This document shows, piece after piece, positions 1-9,499 of a DNA stretch of 64,000 nucleotides. Below the pieces are notes generated by a model. It ran no database searches. It saw only the letters and a program-made list of their open reading frames with translations, and was not told the origin of the DNA. The position numbers and the translations under genes were made by a program. Within the stretch, counting starts at the first letter, position 1, and each line of letters opens with the position of its first letter. The stretch is from Sphingobium abikonense NBRC 16140. Its GTDB lineage: Bacteria > Pseudomonadota > Alphaproteobacteria > Sphingomonadales > Sphingomonadaceae. The DNA is taken from contig NZ_BCYT01000006.1 of the NCBI RefSeq assembly GCF_001598335.1, forward strand, positions 62,001-126,000, in the 5' to 3' direction.

Positions 1-399
1 CCGGTCGACAGCCATGTCGTCGAATATCGCGAGCCGGGCCGCAACGGTCGGCCGGGCAAGCTGGTCGGCGCGTGCCTCACCGACCGGCAGGGCGATGGCC
101 TGTCGATGATCTACAGTTTCTTCGATACCCAGTCGCCGGATCGTCCGGGCCTGGGCAACTATATCATCATGGACCATATCCTGCGCGCGGCCGCCGCCGA
201 CCTGCCTTATGTCTATCTGGGCTATTGGGTGAAGGGCGCGGCGCGGATGCAGTATAAGGTGCGGTATCAGCCGCTCGAAAAGCTGAGCCGCGACGGCTGG
301 AAACGCTTTGACCCGACCGAAGCCGACACGGCCTCCGCTTTCGCCGGAGCCGATCGCGCGCCGCTGACGGCGGACCTGGCAACGATCCTGCGCAAATAG
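1..399 (+). CDS. bpt: Aspartate/glutamate leucyl- (arginyl-)transferase, C-terminal part
   Basis: This is the 3' end of a gene that begins before the window; the reading frame is open from base 1. About 132 residues are visible. The run [10 protein letters not shown], then [11 protein letters not shown], then [12 protein letters not shown] matches the conserved C-terminal acyltransferase half of the Ate1/Bpt family. These enzymes move an amino acid from aminoacyl-tRNA to the N-terminus of a protein and so mark it for N-end-rule degradation. Bacterial Bpt-type enzymes usually transfer leucine onto Asp or Glu; which amino acid is used here cannot be told from this fragment. The stop is TAG at 397-399 and the next gene starts 108 bases later. 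Confidence 0.9.
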   Translation, partial: PVDSHVVEYREPGRNGRPGKLVGACLTDRQGDGLSMIYSFFDTQSPDRPGLGNYIIMDHILRAAAADLPYVYLGYWVKGAARMQYKVRYQPLEKLSRDGWKRFDPTEADTASAFAGADRAPLTADLATILRK

Positions 400-507
400 G
401 CGGCCTGCCCGGACCAGGGTTTCGGGCAGGATAGACATAGGCAAAATCTTTAACCTTTTCCTCTAAATCCTTGTCCGAGGCAGAAATTTGCTTGGAGGGA
501 GAAGGCG

Positions 508-3015
508 GTGGACCGGTTCGTTGACCGCCGGTTTTTGCAAGGGCTGGGCCTGGCTGGGCAGGACCATGCCAGCACGGATATGTCGCCATTGGCCGGCGGC
601 ATGCTGCCCTCCGCTCTGTTCGATACCCTCTCGCCGCTTGTAATACGATGGGTGGCGGATCGGCGGGGACGCCTGATCGGATGGTGGCCCGTTTCGGGGC
701 CGTCCGTAAGCCCTCTCGTCGATCCCATTGGTCTGGGCTGGCGCGCTTTGCTGGATGCTGCGGACCGCCGCGCGCTGGTGGCCGCTGGCGCACAAAACCA
801 GCCGCAACCTCTGATGATGACCATCGCGCTTGCGCCTGATGTCCGCCATTGGTGCCGCGTACAGATGCGCCGTCACGTCCTGGCAGACGGCGACTGGTGC
901 TATTTCGGCACAGTGGAGGATGCGCAGCCCTATCAGGAGTTGCTGTCCGCCGCGGTTACTGAAAGCCGGGATCATTATCGCTGGTCGGTCGCGCTCAGCC
1001 CGCAGGTGCCCTGGACCGCGGCGCCGGACGGCGCGATCGAGGAAGTCGGGCCGCGCCTGGCGGAATTGACCGGCCTGTCGGACGACGAAGTGCGCGGCTT
1101 TGGCTGGATCAAGATGCTGCATCCCGACGATGCGCCGCATGTGCGGGCCGTTTGGGATCGCCATCTCGCTAGCGGCGAGCCGGTCGATGTCGACTATCGC
1201 GTGCGGTTGCGGTCGGGCGACTATCGCTGGATGCGCGCCTGTGCGGCCGCGCGCCGGGATGCAGATGGCCGCATCATCCGCTGGTATGGATCGCTGGAGG
1301 ATGTGCATGAGCGTCACATGGCCGAGCGCAACCTTGCTGAAAGCGAGGAGCGGTTCCGGCTGGCGATCCAGTCCGCCGGGCTTGGCATATGGGATTTTGA
1401 CAGCCGGACAGGGCAGCGTAGCTGGTCGCCGGAATTGCGCGCGATGCTGGGGGTGTCGCGCGATGTGGCGCCGACCGCCGAACTGGCGTTGTCGCTCGTC
1501 CATCCAGATGACCGTCCACGTTTGCAGACCAAGCTGGTCGCCGTGGCCGCTGGCGTCATGCCAGCACATTTTGAGGATATGCTGCGAATCTACCGCGCCA
1601 CAGATGGCGCGCTGCGCTGGATCAAGAGCACGGGCTGGACGACGCAATGCGATACCGACCGGTCCTTTCGCATCATCATCACCTTCCTTGATGTAACCGA
1701 ACAGCAGGACAGTGAGCAGCGTATTCGCTGGGCTGCATCGCATGACGCCATGACCCGGCTTCCCAACCGGTCCGCATGGCAACAAACGCTGGAATCCATG
1801 GCGCAAGCCGCACGCAGGTCCGGGGAGAGCTTCGCGCTGCTTCTGCTCGATATCGACGACCTCAAGCGCACCAATGACTCGCTGGGCCATGACGCGGGCG
1901 ACGCGCTGCTCTGTGCGTTTGCCGAGCGGTTACAGGCGGCTGCGCCACCCGATGCCGTTATCGGCCGCCTGGGGGGCGATGAATTTGGCCTTTTGTCCAG
2001 CGCTCTGGGTGACGCCGCGCGGGTCGAAGCCTGGGGCAAGGCGCTGATCGAAACCCTGCGTCGACCGCATATGCATGAAGGGCGCTCGCTCGATTGCGGC
2101 GTCAGCATGGGCGCGGCGCTGTTCGGGGGCGACGCCGGCAGCGAAGGCGATGAACTGTTCAAGGCCGCGGATCTGGCGCTCTATGCGTCCAAGGCGGCCG
2201 GTCGCGGACGGCTGACGCTGTTCCACTCCACGTTGCGCGCCGAAGCCCAGCAACGCAGTTCCATGATCCACATGGCGCGCCAGGTTATCCACGATGACCT
2301 GATCATGCCTTATTACCAGCCCAAGGTCGATCTGCGCACCCGCATGATCACGGGCTATGAAGCTTTGTTGCGCTGGCGGCATCCGCGCTTGGGGGTGCAA
2401 TCGCCCGGGTCCATCGCCGCCGCCTTCGACCATGGGGAAATCGCGGTCGGACTGACCCAGACGATGCTGGACAAGCTGCTGCGCGATATGGTCCGCTGGC
2501 TGGATGCCGGGCTTGATCCCGGCAGCGTCGCCTTCAACGCGTCGGCGGCGGACTTTACCCATGCGGGCTTTGCAGATTCGGTGCTGGAGCGCCTCGTCCA
2601 GGCGCATATCCCCACGCGCCATCTGGAAATAGAAGTCACGGAAACCGTGTTCCTGGGCCGGGGCGCGGATCAGGTTGCCACCGCCCTGCGCTGTTTCGCG
2701 AAGGAAGGGGTGCGGGTCGCGCTGGACGACTTCGGCACCGGCTATGCCTCGCTCAGCCACCTCAAACATTATCCGGTCGACGTGCTCAAGATCGACCGCA
2801 GTTTCGTCAGCAACATGGACAATGATGCGGGCGATGCGGCCATTGTCGATGCGATCGTGAAACTGGGCGACAGTTTCGGCATGGAAGTCGTGGCGGAGGG
2901 CGTGGAAACAGAAGGGCAGGCGCAGTTGCTGCTGGCCCATGGTTGCCCGATCGGCCAGGGGTTTCATCTGGGCCGGCCCCAGCCTTTCGACGCCATTACC
3001 GCCAGGATGCGCTGA
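508..3015 (+). CDS. PAS-domain GGDEF/EAL cyclic-di-GMP signalling protein
   Basis: An 835-residue protein that probably makes and/or breaks cyclic di-GMP. Residues 1-150 look like a weak PAS fold. Two clearer PAS_3-type domains follow at about 152-275 and 280-405. A GGDEF domain comes next, with an intact GGDEF at residues 489-493. An EAL domain has EAL at 618-620 and the DDFGTGY motif from residue 740, so both active-site signatures are present. The inhibitory RxxD site expected just before GGDEF is not intact (APPD stands there), so product inhibition of the cyclase may be missing. There are no transmembrane segments or signal peptide, so it should be cytosolic. The start is GTG at 508, chosen because GGAGGGAG lies a few bases upstream. 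Which activity dominates cannot be told from sequence. Confidence 0.93.
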   Translation: MDRFVDRRFLQGLGLAGQDHASTDMSPLAGGMLPSALFDTLSPLVIRWVADRRGRLIGWWPVSGPSVSPLVDPIGLGWRALLDAADRRALVAAGAQNQPQPLMMTIALAPDVRHWCRVQMRRHVLADGDWCYFGTVEDAQPYQELLSAAVTESRDHYRWSVALSPQVPWTAAPDGAIEEVGPRLAELTGLSDDEVRGFGWIKMLHPDDAPHVRAVWDRHLASGEPVDVDYRVRLRSGDYRWMRACAAARRDADGRIIRWYGSLEDVHERHMAERNLAESEERFRLAIQSAGLGIWDFDSRTGQRSWSPELRAMLGVSRDVAPTAELALSLVHPDDRPRLQTKLVAVAAGVMPAHFEDMLRIYRATDGALRWIKSTGWTTQCDTDRSFRIIITFLDVTEQQDSEQRIRWAASHDAMTRLPNRSAWQQTLESMAQAARRSGESFALLLLDIDDLKRTNDSLGHDAGDALLCAFAERLQAAAPPDAVIGRLGGDEFGLLSSALGDAARVEAWGKALIETLRRPHMHEGRSLDCGVSMGAALFGGDAGSEGDELFKAADLALYASKAAGRGRLTLFHSTLRAEAQQRSSMIHMARQVIHDDLIMPYYQPKVDLRTRMITGYEALLRWRHPRLGVQSPGSIAAAFDHGEIAVGLTQTMLDKLLRDMVRWLDAGLDPGSVAFNASAADFTHAGFADSVLERLVQAHIPTRHLEIEVTETVFLGRGADQVATALRCFAKEGVRVALDDFGTGYASLSHLKHYPVDVLKIDRSFVSNMDNDAGDAAIVDAIVKLGDSFGMEVVAEGVETEGQAQLLLAHGCPIGQGFHLGRPQPFDAITARMR

Positions 3016-3027
3016 CGCCTTTTCCTG

Positions 3028-4182
3028 TCAGCCGCCGGTGTCGACCTGCGCCGGGCTGAACCGGTCGATCGCCTGGAATAGCTGGGTCAGCGCCTCGCGC
3101 TCCTCCGCCTCGATTTCCGGCCGCCATATCTCGAACAGCAGCACGACCCGCGTATCGGTGCTGCGGTTCCACGCTTCATGTTCGACACTGTCGTCGAACA
3201 ACAGCATTTCGCCCCTGCGCCATGATCGTGTCTCTGCGCCGACTCGCAGCGCGCATCCGTCCGGCGTCAGCAGCGGCAGGTGGCAGATGAGGCGGGTGTT
3301 GAGCAGCCCGTGGTGCGGCTGGATGTGCGTGCCGGGTTTCAGCAGCGACCATAGCGCCATCGGCGATCGGCCGGCGATGACGGGAATGGGCGCCAGCGCG
3401 AGGGCAGCCATCACCGCCGGGCAGCGGTCCGCATTGGCGGCGACCTGCTCGCCATTCAGCCAGAAATAGAGCGCGCCCCAGCGATCATCGTCGCGCAAGG
3501 GGTTGTTGGGCGCTGGGCGCAGCGGCGACGTCTGGACATAGGGCGCGAAAGCGGCGTCCTCCTGCGCGCGGACCTGCTCCAGTTCTGCGACGATGGCGTC
3601 TGTCATCGCCTCCATCGGGGTGACCCAGTCGAACTCCGACCGCTCATAGAAAGCGCGCTGCGGCAGTCCGGGGAAATAGAACATGCTGGGCTGTTGCAGG
3701 AACAGGCTTTGTTTGCCCAGCAGCAGGTCGGTCGCCAATTGGATGCGGGGCAGGCGCGGCAGCCCCCCGATCGCATCCATCAGATGCTCTTCGAAAGTCC
3801 GGCTCGACCGCGCCACATAATCCTGCGCTTTCTGCAACAATGGCTGCAGCTGCGGTGGCGCGCCTGTGGCCGTGGCTTGGGCCAGCGCGGACCGATACCA
3901 GCTGGTCGCGCCGCGCGCGTCGCCCCGGCGATCGGCATTCTGGGCCATGGCCAGCATCGCGGGCAGATTGCGGATGTCCTGGTCTAGAATGCGTCGCAGC
4001 GCCGCCGCCTCGCCATCCAGGTCGCCGCTGCGATTGCAGGCCTGCGCCAGCAGCATAGGCGGCGGATCCTGCATTTCTCGCAAGCTTGCCAGGGCGCGCT
4101 GCGCATCGCCCTGCCGCAGCGCCGCCACAGCGGCGTCCGCCAGCGCCCGTTCCCGTTCCCCGCCTGTCATCGCGTCCGTCAT
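3028..4182 (-). CDS. TPR-repeat aspartyl/asparaginyl beta-hydroxylase family protein
   Basis: A 384-residue protein. Residues 1-130 are helical TPR-like repeats and residues about 180-355 are an aspartyl/asparaginyl beta-hydroxylase domain (PF05118). The motif HIQPHHGLLN (286-295) and the later DDSVEHEAW (330-338) supply the two expected iron-binding histidines, H290 and H335. R345 could bind 2-oxoglutarate. Family members are Fe(II)/2-oxoglutarate dioxygenases that use only two histidine ligands. The TPR part could recruit a protein or peptide substrate, but the substrate is unknown. The gene converges on the GGDEF/EAL gene with 12 bases between the stops. No signal peptide is visible, so a cytosolic location is likely. 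Confidence 0.85.
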   Translation of the reverse strand: MTDAMTGGERERALADAAVAALRQGDAQRALASLREMQDPPPMLLAQACNRSGDLDGEAAALRRILDQDIRNLPAMLAMAQNADRRGDARGATSWYRSALAQATATGAPPQLQPLLQKAQDYVARSSRTFEEHLMDAIGGLPRLPRIQLATDLLLGKQSLFLQQPSMFYFPGLPQRAFYERSEFDWVTPMEAMTDAIVAELEQVRAQEDAAFAPYVQTSPLRPAPNNPLRDDDRWGALYFWLNGEQVAANADRCPAVMAALALAPIPVIAGRSPMALWSLLKPGTHIQPHHGLLNTRLICHLPLLTPDGCALRVGAETRSWRRGEMLLFDDSVEHEAWNRSTDTRVVLLFEIWRPEIEAEEREALTQLFQAIDRFSPAQVDTGG

Positions 4183-4223
4183 CGCGCCTGTCTAGACGGG
4201 GTGGGGAGCCTGCGAAAGCGGCT

Positions 4224-5420
4224 TTATTCGGCCGGCGCTGCGATCATGGGAGGCGTCCGGTGCTGAATCGTGATTGCGATCAGAAACACTGCCAGTCCGC
4301 CCAGCGCCAGGCCGCTGCCGATCCAGCCGGTCGACACCAGCCCGTGGCCCGCCGCGATCGACAGGCCGCCCAGCCAGGGACCAAGCGCATTGGCGATGTT
4401 GAAGGCGCTGTGGTGCAGCGCGGCGGCCAGCGTCTGCGCATCGCCCGCCACATCCATCAGCCGCGCCTGCAACGGTGTGCCAAGGCCGCCGCCCAGGCCG
4501 ATCATGAAGATGACGAGGCCCAGCGTCCAGACATTGCCCGCCATCAGCGGGAACAGCGCCAGCGACGCCGCGCTCCACAGCATGATGCCGATGACGGTCC
4601 GGTTAAGCGCGCGATCCGCCAGCCAGGCCGATGCCAGATTGCCCAATGTCATCCCCACGCCAAAGATGGAGAGCACCAGCGGCACATAGGCTTCCGACAC
4701 ATGCGTCACTTCGATCATGGTCGATGCGACATAGGTATAGACCGCAAACAGCCCGCCAAAGCCGATCGCGCCGGTCAGCAGCGTCAGCCAAACCTGCGGC
4801 CGCTGCAACGCGGTCAGCTCGCGCATCGGGCTGGCCTTGGGGTCGCCCTTGTCGCGCGGGGCATGGATGGCCACCAGCGTCACGGTGGCGATCGCCAGCA
4901 CCGCGACGACGCCGAAACCCCAGCGCCAGCCAAGCGCCTGACCCATCCAGTTGGCCACCGGCACGCCGATGATCGTCGCGACCGTCAGGCCCGCGAACAT
5001 GCGCGCAATCGCCTGCGCCCGCTTCTCGATCGGCACCAGGCTTGCGGCCACCAGCGCGGCGACGCCGAAATAGGCCCCGTGCGGGACACCCGACAGGAAG
5101 CGGAACAGCAGCATCCAGTGGTAGCTGGGCGAAAGCGCCGACAAGCCATTGGCCAGCGCGAACATCGCCATCAGGCCGATCAGCAGCGTGCGGCGCGGCA
5201 GACGCGCGCCAAAGGCAGCGATCACCGGCGCGCCGGCGACTACGCCCAGCGCATAGGCGCTGATCGCATGGCCCGCAGTCGGCGCATCGATGCCCAGGTC
5301 GCGCGCAAAGAAGGGCAGAAGGCTCATCGCCGCAAATTCGGTCGTGCCGATGGCGAAGGCGCCGACCGAAAGCGCGAACAGGACGAGCGCGGGACGCGCT
5401 TGATGAATTTGGGCGCTCAT
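4224..5420 (-). CDS. MFS efflux transporter (AraJ/DHA1-like)
   Basis: A 398-residue inner-membrane protein with about 12 hydrophobic segments. The opening segment VLFALSVGAFAIGTTEFAAM is typical of the AraJ/YdhP group of drug:H+ or sugar efflux transporters (DHA1). The motif-A region after the second segment contains GARLPRRT. I place the start at the ATG at 5420 because GGAG lies 7 bases upstream. A second in-frame ATG at 5432 and a longer frame up to 5612 have no ribosome site. The gene is divergent from the RhtA-like exporter, with 173 bases between the starts. The substrate is unknown. Confidence 0.85.
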   Translation of the reverse strand: MSAQIHQARPALVLFALSVGAFAIGTTEFAAMSLLPFFARDLGIDAPTAGHAISAYALGVVAGAPVIAAFGARLPRRTLLIGLMAMFALANGLSALSPSYHWMLLFRFLSGVPHGAYFGVAALVAASLVPIEKRAQAIARMFAGLTVATIIGVPVANWMGQALGWRWGFGVVAVLAIATVTLVAIHAPRDKGDPKASPMRELTALQRPQVWLTLLTGAIGFGGLFAVYTYVASTMIEVTHVSEAYVPLVLSIFGVGMTLGNLASAWLADRALNRTVIGIMLWSAASLALFPLMAGNVWTLGLVIFMIGLGGGLGTPLQARLMDVAGDAQTLAAALHHSAFNIANALGPWLGGLSIAAGHGLVSTGWIGSGLALGGLAVFLIAITIQHRTPPMIAAPAE

Positions 5421-5593
5421 GGGAGGCTCCATGTTGCAGTGCAATATACAGAAGCGTCGCAAATGGGCGCGATGACAGCGCGGGTCAATGCCGCATTCGT
5501 ATGACTTTCTTGCACTCGCCGGCGCAAAAGACGCAACCGCGCGACGATCAGGGGCATGGCGTGGTCGGCGGTATCGGCTATAGCGCCCGCCAG

Positions 5594-6481
5594 ATGAGCA
5601 GCAACCAAGCACAGGGCGCGCACGATGCGCTGATCGGCACCGGGGCGGTGATGCTATCGCTCACGTCGATGAATTTGGGCGCGGCCTTCGCCAAGACGCT
5701 GTTTCCGCTGGTCGGCGCGCCGGGCGTCGCGGGGCTGCGGATCGTTCTGGCGGCGCTTTTACTCCTGTCCTTTCGCCGACCCTGGCGGCGGGCGGTGCCG
5801 CATGGCCTGCGCTGGCCGCTGCTCGCCTATGGCGCGACGCTCGCGCTCATGAACATGTCCATCTATCAGGCATTCGCGCGCATCCCGCTCGGCACCGCCA
5901 TCGCCATCGAGGTGACGGGGCCGCTCGCCATCGTGCTGTTCGGATCGCGCCGTCCACGCGACTTCGTGTGGCTGGCCGCTGCGGTGGCGGGCCTGCTGAT
6001 CCTGCTCCCCATTCGCGCCGACGCACGGCTTGATCCCATAGGCGTCGCCTTCGCCTGTGGCGCCGCCTTGTGCTGGGCGCTCTACATATTGGCCGGCAAG
6101 CGCGTGTCCGCCGGGATTGGCGGCGACGCCGTCGCCTGGGGGATGCTGGTCGCGGCGTTCATCATCAGTCCGGTCGCGGCGGGCGCGCTCGATAGCGCGG
6201 TCCATTCGCCGCATCTCCTGCTTGTCGCGCTCGCGGTCGCCTTCCTGTCCAGCGCCTTTCCCTATACGCTGGAAATGGACGCGATGCGGCGGCTGTCCGC
6301 GCCGGCCTTCGGGCTGCTACTCAGTTCGGCGCCCGCGATCGGCGCGCTGGCGGGCTTTGTGGTGCTGGGCGAGCGGCTGACGCCGATCCAGTGGATCGCG
6401 ATGCTCAGCATCATGGTCGCCTCGGCCGGCAGCGCGCTCACCGCCGCGCCGAGGCCAAGGATTGAAACGACCCCGCTTTAG
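5594..6481 (+). CDS. rhtA: EamA-family amino-acid exporter, RhtA-like
   Basis: A 295-residue membrane protein with two EamA halves and about ten hydrophobic segments. The stretches AKTLFPLVGAPGVAGLRIV and GERLTPIQW, and the overall length, closely match E. coli RhtA, the inner-membrane exporter of threonine and homoserine. Substrate specificity is inferred only from that family. The start is put at the ATG at 5594 because the protein then has RhtA length; the frame is open back to an ATG at 5501, but that adds 31 hydrophilic residues with no match. Its TAG stop overlaps the stop codon of the convergent L,D-transpeptidase gene by 4 bases. Confidence 0.82.
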   Translation: MSSNQAQGAHDALIGTGAVMLSLTSMNLGAAFAKTLFPLVGAPGVAGLRIVLAALLLLSFRRPWRRAVPHGLRWPLLAYGATLALMNMSIYQAFARIPLGTAIAIEVTGPLAIVLFGSRRPRDFVWLAAAVAGLLILLPIRADARLDPIGVAFACGAALCWALYILAGKRVSAGIGGDAVAWGMLVAAFIISPVAAGALDSAVHSPHLLLVALAVAFLSSAFPYTLEMDAMRRLSAPAFGLLLSSAPAIGALAGFVVLGERLTPIQWIAMLSIMVASAGSALTAAPRPRIETTPL

Positions 6482-7176
6482 GCGCCGACCTTCGCCTTGC
6501 CGACATTCAGCATCTTGCCATTGGTGATGACGGCGATGTCGCCAATCTTGGTGACGCCAAACAGTTTCTTGGCAAAGGCCGTTGGCACGCCGATGCAGCC
6601 ATGGGTGCCCCGCCCATATTCGACATCGCTGCCATGGATGAAGACGCCGTCGCTCGTCAGCCGCTGCGCATAGGGCATGGGCGCGTCATACAGGTTGGAC
6701 ACATGGTCCGCGTCCTTCTGCGTAATCGGGAAGGCGCCCAGCGGACTGGGCTTGTCCGTCGCGCCATAGAGGATGACCGCCGCGCCGATTTCATAGCCAT
6801 CGCGGAACACCGACAGCGTCTCGGCCTTCAGGTCGATAGTGATGATGACCGGCCCGGTCGCGGGCGCACCCTTTTCGTCCCAGACATAATCGCCATGCCG
6901 AAACGGCCCGTCGATGGCCAGCACGCGCTTTACCGTCAGCGCGCGCGGGTCGATCTCCATCGGCTGGTCGCTGCGGCGCTCGATGGGTTGGGCGGCCGGG
7001 GTGCGGGCCGCGGCCTCCGCAGCGGGAGAGGCCGCCTGCGCGGCGCTCGGTTCAGCCTTGGGTGCCGCCGGTCGATCGAGCACATGCATCGCGCCCCACG
7101 CCGCCCCGCTCAGGCCCAGGACGATCACCAGCTTGGGACCGATGCTTTTCGCCATCGCGTTGAACCATGATGCCAT
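6478..7176 (-). CDS. L,D-transpeptidase (YkuD domain), membrane-anchored
   Basis: A 232-residue envelope protein. A hydrophobic segment near residues 10-30 (IGPKLVIVLGLSGAAWGAMH) acts as anchor or signal. An Ala/Pro-rich linker follows, then a YkuD catalytic domain over about the last 130 residues. The catalytic signature is present as HGSDVEYGRGTHGCIGVP, with the nucleophilic cysteine in THGCI. Family members form 3-3 crosslinks in peptidoglycan or attach proteins to it. The start is the ATG at 7176, which has AAGGAG 7 bases upstream; the frame is open to 7212 without a ribosome site. The window does not show which of these two reactions it performs. Confidence 0.88.
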   Translation of the reverse strand: MASWFNAMAKSIGPKLVIVLGLSGAAWGAMHVLDRPAAPKAEPSAAQAASPAAEAAARTPAAQPIERRSDQPMEIDPRALTVKRVLAIDGPFRHGDYVWDEKGAPATGPVIITIDLKAETLSVFRDGYEIGAAVILYGATDKPSPLGAFPITQKDADHVSNLYDAPMPYAQRLTSDGVFIHGSDVEYGRGTHGCIGVPTAFAKKLFGVTKIGDIAVITNGKMLNVGKAKVGA

Positions 7177-7215
7177 CAGCAATCTCCTTGCGCCGCGCAG
7201 CCTAACAGGCAAAGG

Positions 7216-9489
7216 TTAAGTGAGGCCTTCCCGCACGACTTCGGCCGCTGCGATGGCCGTCAAATTGAGGATGCCGCGCGACGTGACGCCGGGCGTCAGC
7301 ACGTGGATCGGCTTGGACAGGCCCATCAGCATCGGGCCGACCGTGGGCGAACTGGACGATGCCGACAGCGCCGTCAGCGTGATGTTGGCCGCGTCCAGAT
7401 TGGGCATGACCAGCAGGTTCGCCGACCCTTCGAAGCGCGAATCGGGGATCAGCCTTTCGCGCAGCGCCTGGCTCAGCGCTGCGTCGGCATGCATTTCGCC
7501 GTCGACCGCCAGTTCAGGCGCCATGTCGCGCACCTTCTTGTAGGCGCGGCGCATTTTGCGCGCGCTGTCGGTGTGCGACGACCCGAAATTGGAGTGGGAC
7601 AACAGGGCGACGCGGGGCTTCAGGCCAAAATGCGCGACCTCTGCGGCAGCCGCGACCGTCATTTCGGCGATTTGCTCGGTCGTCGGATCGGGCACCATAT
7701 GCGTGTCGGTGATGAACAGCGCGCCAGCGTCCAGGATCAGGCCCGACAGCGCATAGACCCGGCTGTGGCTCGGCAGCCGGTCGATGATGCGCAGCACATG
7801 CTCGACCTGGCCCCAATATTCTGATCGCCCGCCGACCAGCGCGGCGTCGACCCGCCCGGTGCGCAGCAGCATCGCGGCGGTGACGGTCGGGCGGCGATAG
7901 ACATGGCGCAATATCTCGTCCGCCGGCACGCCCTTGCGCGCGGCGACGGCGCGATAGGCCTCGACCAGTTCGCCCATGACCAGATGGTCGGTTTCCGGGT
8001 CGATCACCTCGACATCGCGATCGAGGTCAAAGCTCAGCCCCAGTTCGGGCAGTTTCTGTTCCAGGATGCGGCGGCGGCCGATGATGGTCGGGCGCACGAT
8101 CCCTTCGTCCAGCGCGTCGCGGATCGCGCGCAGCACGCGGTCATCCTCACCCTCGCCATAGGCGATGCGCGTGCCGCTGCCGCGCGCGGCTTCGAACACG
8201 GGCAGCATCAATTGCCCCGACCTGGTGTTCTGGTGGGTCAGGCTGCGCTTGTAATCGTCGAGGTTCAGCGTCTTCTTCGCAACACCGCTGTCCATCGCGG
8301 CCTTCGCCACGGCCACAGCGATCTCGCCGATCAGGCGCGGATCGAAGGGCGTGGGGATGATATAGTCCGCGCCGAACACCAGCTTGCGCCCGCCATAGGC
8401 CTGCGCGACGCTGTCATGCGCTGGCATACGGGCCAAGGCGGCGATGGCGTCGGCGGCGGCGACCTTCATCGCTTCGTTGATCTGCGTCGCACCGACGTCC
8501 AGCGCGCCACGGAAGATATAGGGGAAGCACAGGACATTGTTGACCTGATTGGGATAGTCCGACCGGCCGGTCGCGATGATCGCGTCGGGCCGCACCTCGC
8601 GCGCGGCTTCGGGGCGGATTTCCGGCTCCGGGTTGGCGAGCGCGAAGATCAGCGGATTGGGCGCCATCAGCGGCAGCCATTCGGGCTTCAACACGCCCGG
8701 CGCCGACAGGCCCAGGAACAGGTTTGCCCCCGGCAGCACGTCAGGCAGGGTGCGGGCATTGGTGGCGCGGGCATAGCGCGCCATATTGGGCAACATGCCC
8801 TCGCGGCCTGCATGGATGACCCCGTCCTTGTCGGTCATCGTGACATTTTCAATGGGCAGGCCCATGGACACCAGCAGGTCGACGCAGGCCAGCGCCGCCG
8901 CGCCCGCGCCAGACGTCACCAGCTTCGCATCGGCGAGCGTCTTGCCCTGCAGCACCAGCGCGTTGCGCACGGCGGCGGCGACCACGATGGCGGTGCCATG
9001 CTGGTCATCGTGAAAGACCGGAATGTTCATCCGTTCCTTCAGCCGCCGCTCAATCTCGAAACATTCGGGCGCCTTGATATCTTCCAGGTTGATGCCGCCG
9101 AATGTCGGCTCCAGCAGCGCAACCGCCTCGACAAACTGGTCGGGATCGGTCGTGTCGACCTCGATATCGAACACGTCGATGTCGGCGAATTTTTTGAAGA
9201 GGACGGCCTTGCCCTCCATCACCGGCTTGGACGCCAGCGCGCCGATTGACCCCAGGCCCAAAACGGCCGTGCCGTTCGATATGACCGCGACCAGATTGCC
9301 GCGCGCGGTATAGTCCAGCGCCTTGTCGGGATCGGCGGCGATCTCGACGCAGGGCGCGGCGACGCCGGGCGAATAGGCCAGCGCCAGGTCGCGCTGGTTG
9401 ACCATGCGCTTGGTCGGTTCGATGCGAAGCTTGCCGGGTTGCGGATAGCGGTGATAGTCGAGCGCGGCGCGGCGGGTATTGTCGTCCAT
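7216..9489 (-). CDS. maeB: NADP-dependent malic enzyme with phosphotransacetylase-like domain
   Basis: At 757 residues this has the length of the two-part bacterial MaeB. Residues 1-430 are the malic enzyme: they include YSPGVAAPC, the Lys/Asp catalytic region [12 protein letters not shown], and the nucleotide-binding stretch [17 protein letters not shown]. Residues about 430-757 are a phosphate acetyl/butyryl transferase-like domain that in characterised MaeB proteins is regulatory (acetyl-CoA inhibition) and not catalytic. It converts malate to pyruvate and CO2 with NADPH formation in the cytosol. Together with the neighbouring malate synthase it fits growth on acetate or glyoxylate-forming substrates. 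The LysR gene upstream is on the same strand and ends 10 bases before this start. Confidence 0.96.
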   Translation of the reverse strand: MDDNTRRAALDYHRYPQPGKLRIEPTKRMVNQRDLALAYSPGVAAPCVEIAADPDKALDYTARGNLVAVISNGTAVLGLGSIGALASKPVMEGKAVLFKKFADIDVFDIEVDTTDPDQFVEAVALLEPTFGGINLEDIKAPECFEIERRLKERMNIPVFHDDQHGTAIVVAAAVRNALVLQGKTLADAKLVTSGAGAAALACVDLLVSMGLPIENVTMTDKDGVIHAGREGMLPNMARYARATNARTLPDVLPGANLFLGLSAPGVLKPEWLPLMAPNPLIFALANPEPEIRPEAAREVRPDAIIATGRSDYPNQVNNVLCFPYIFRGALDVGATQINEAMKVAAADAIAALARMPAHDSVAQAYGGRKLVFGADYIIPTPFDPRLIGEIAVAVAKAAMDSGVAKKTLNLDDYKRSLTHQNTRSGQLMLPVFEAARGSGTRIAYGEGEDDRVLRAIRDALDEGIVRPTIIGRRRILEQKLPELGLSFDLDRDVEVIDPETDHLVMGELVEAYRAVAARKGVPADEILRHVYRRPTVTAAMLLRTGRVDAALVGGRSEYWGQVEHVLRIIDRLPSHSRVYALSGLILDAGALFITDTHMVPDPTTEQIAEMTVAAAAEVAHFGLKPRVALLSHSNFGSSHTDSARKMRRAYKKVRDMAPELAVDGEMHADAALSQALRERLIPDSRFEGSANLLVMPNLDAANITLTALSASSSSPTVGPMLMGLSKPIHVLTPGVTSRGILNLTAIAAAEVVREGLT

Positions 9490-9499
9490 GCGCGCGGCC

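Noticed and set aside
1690..1720. TGTAACC inside the GGDEF/EAL gene as a further SigF promoter
   Set aside because: No CGAAC box lies 16 bases downstream and it is within a coding region.
463..1890. A 475-codon open frame antisense to the GGDEF/EAL gene
   Set aside because: No domain or ribosome site; the sense strand has intact PAS and GGDEF motifs.
4086..5504. A 472-codon open frame antisense to the MFS gene
   Set aside because: The product is almost entirely Arg/Gln/His/Asp and matches nothing; the opposite strand encodes a clear 12-helix transporter.
7903..9249. A 448-codon open frame antisense to maeB
   Set aside because: Shadow frame with a Gly/Arg/His-rich translation; maeB is certain.
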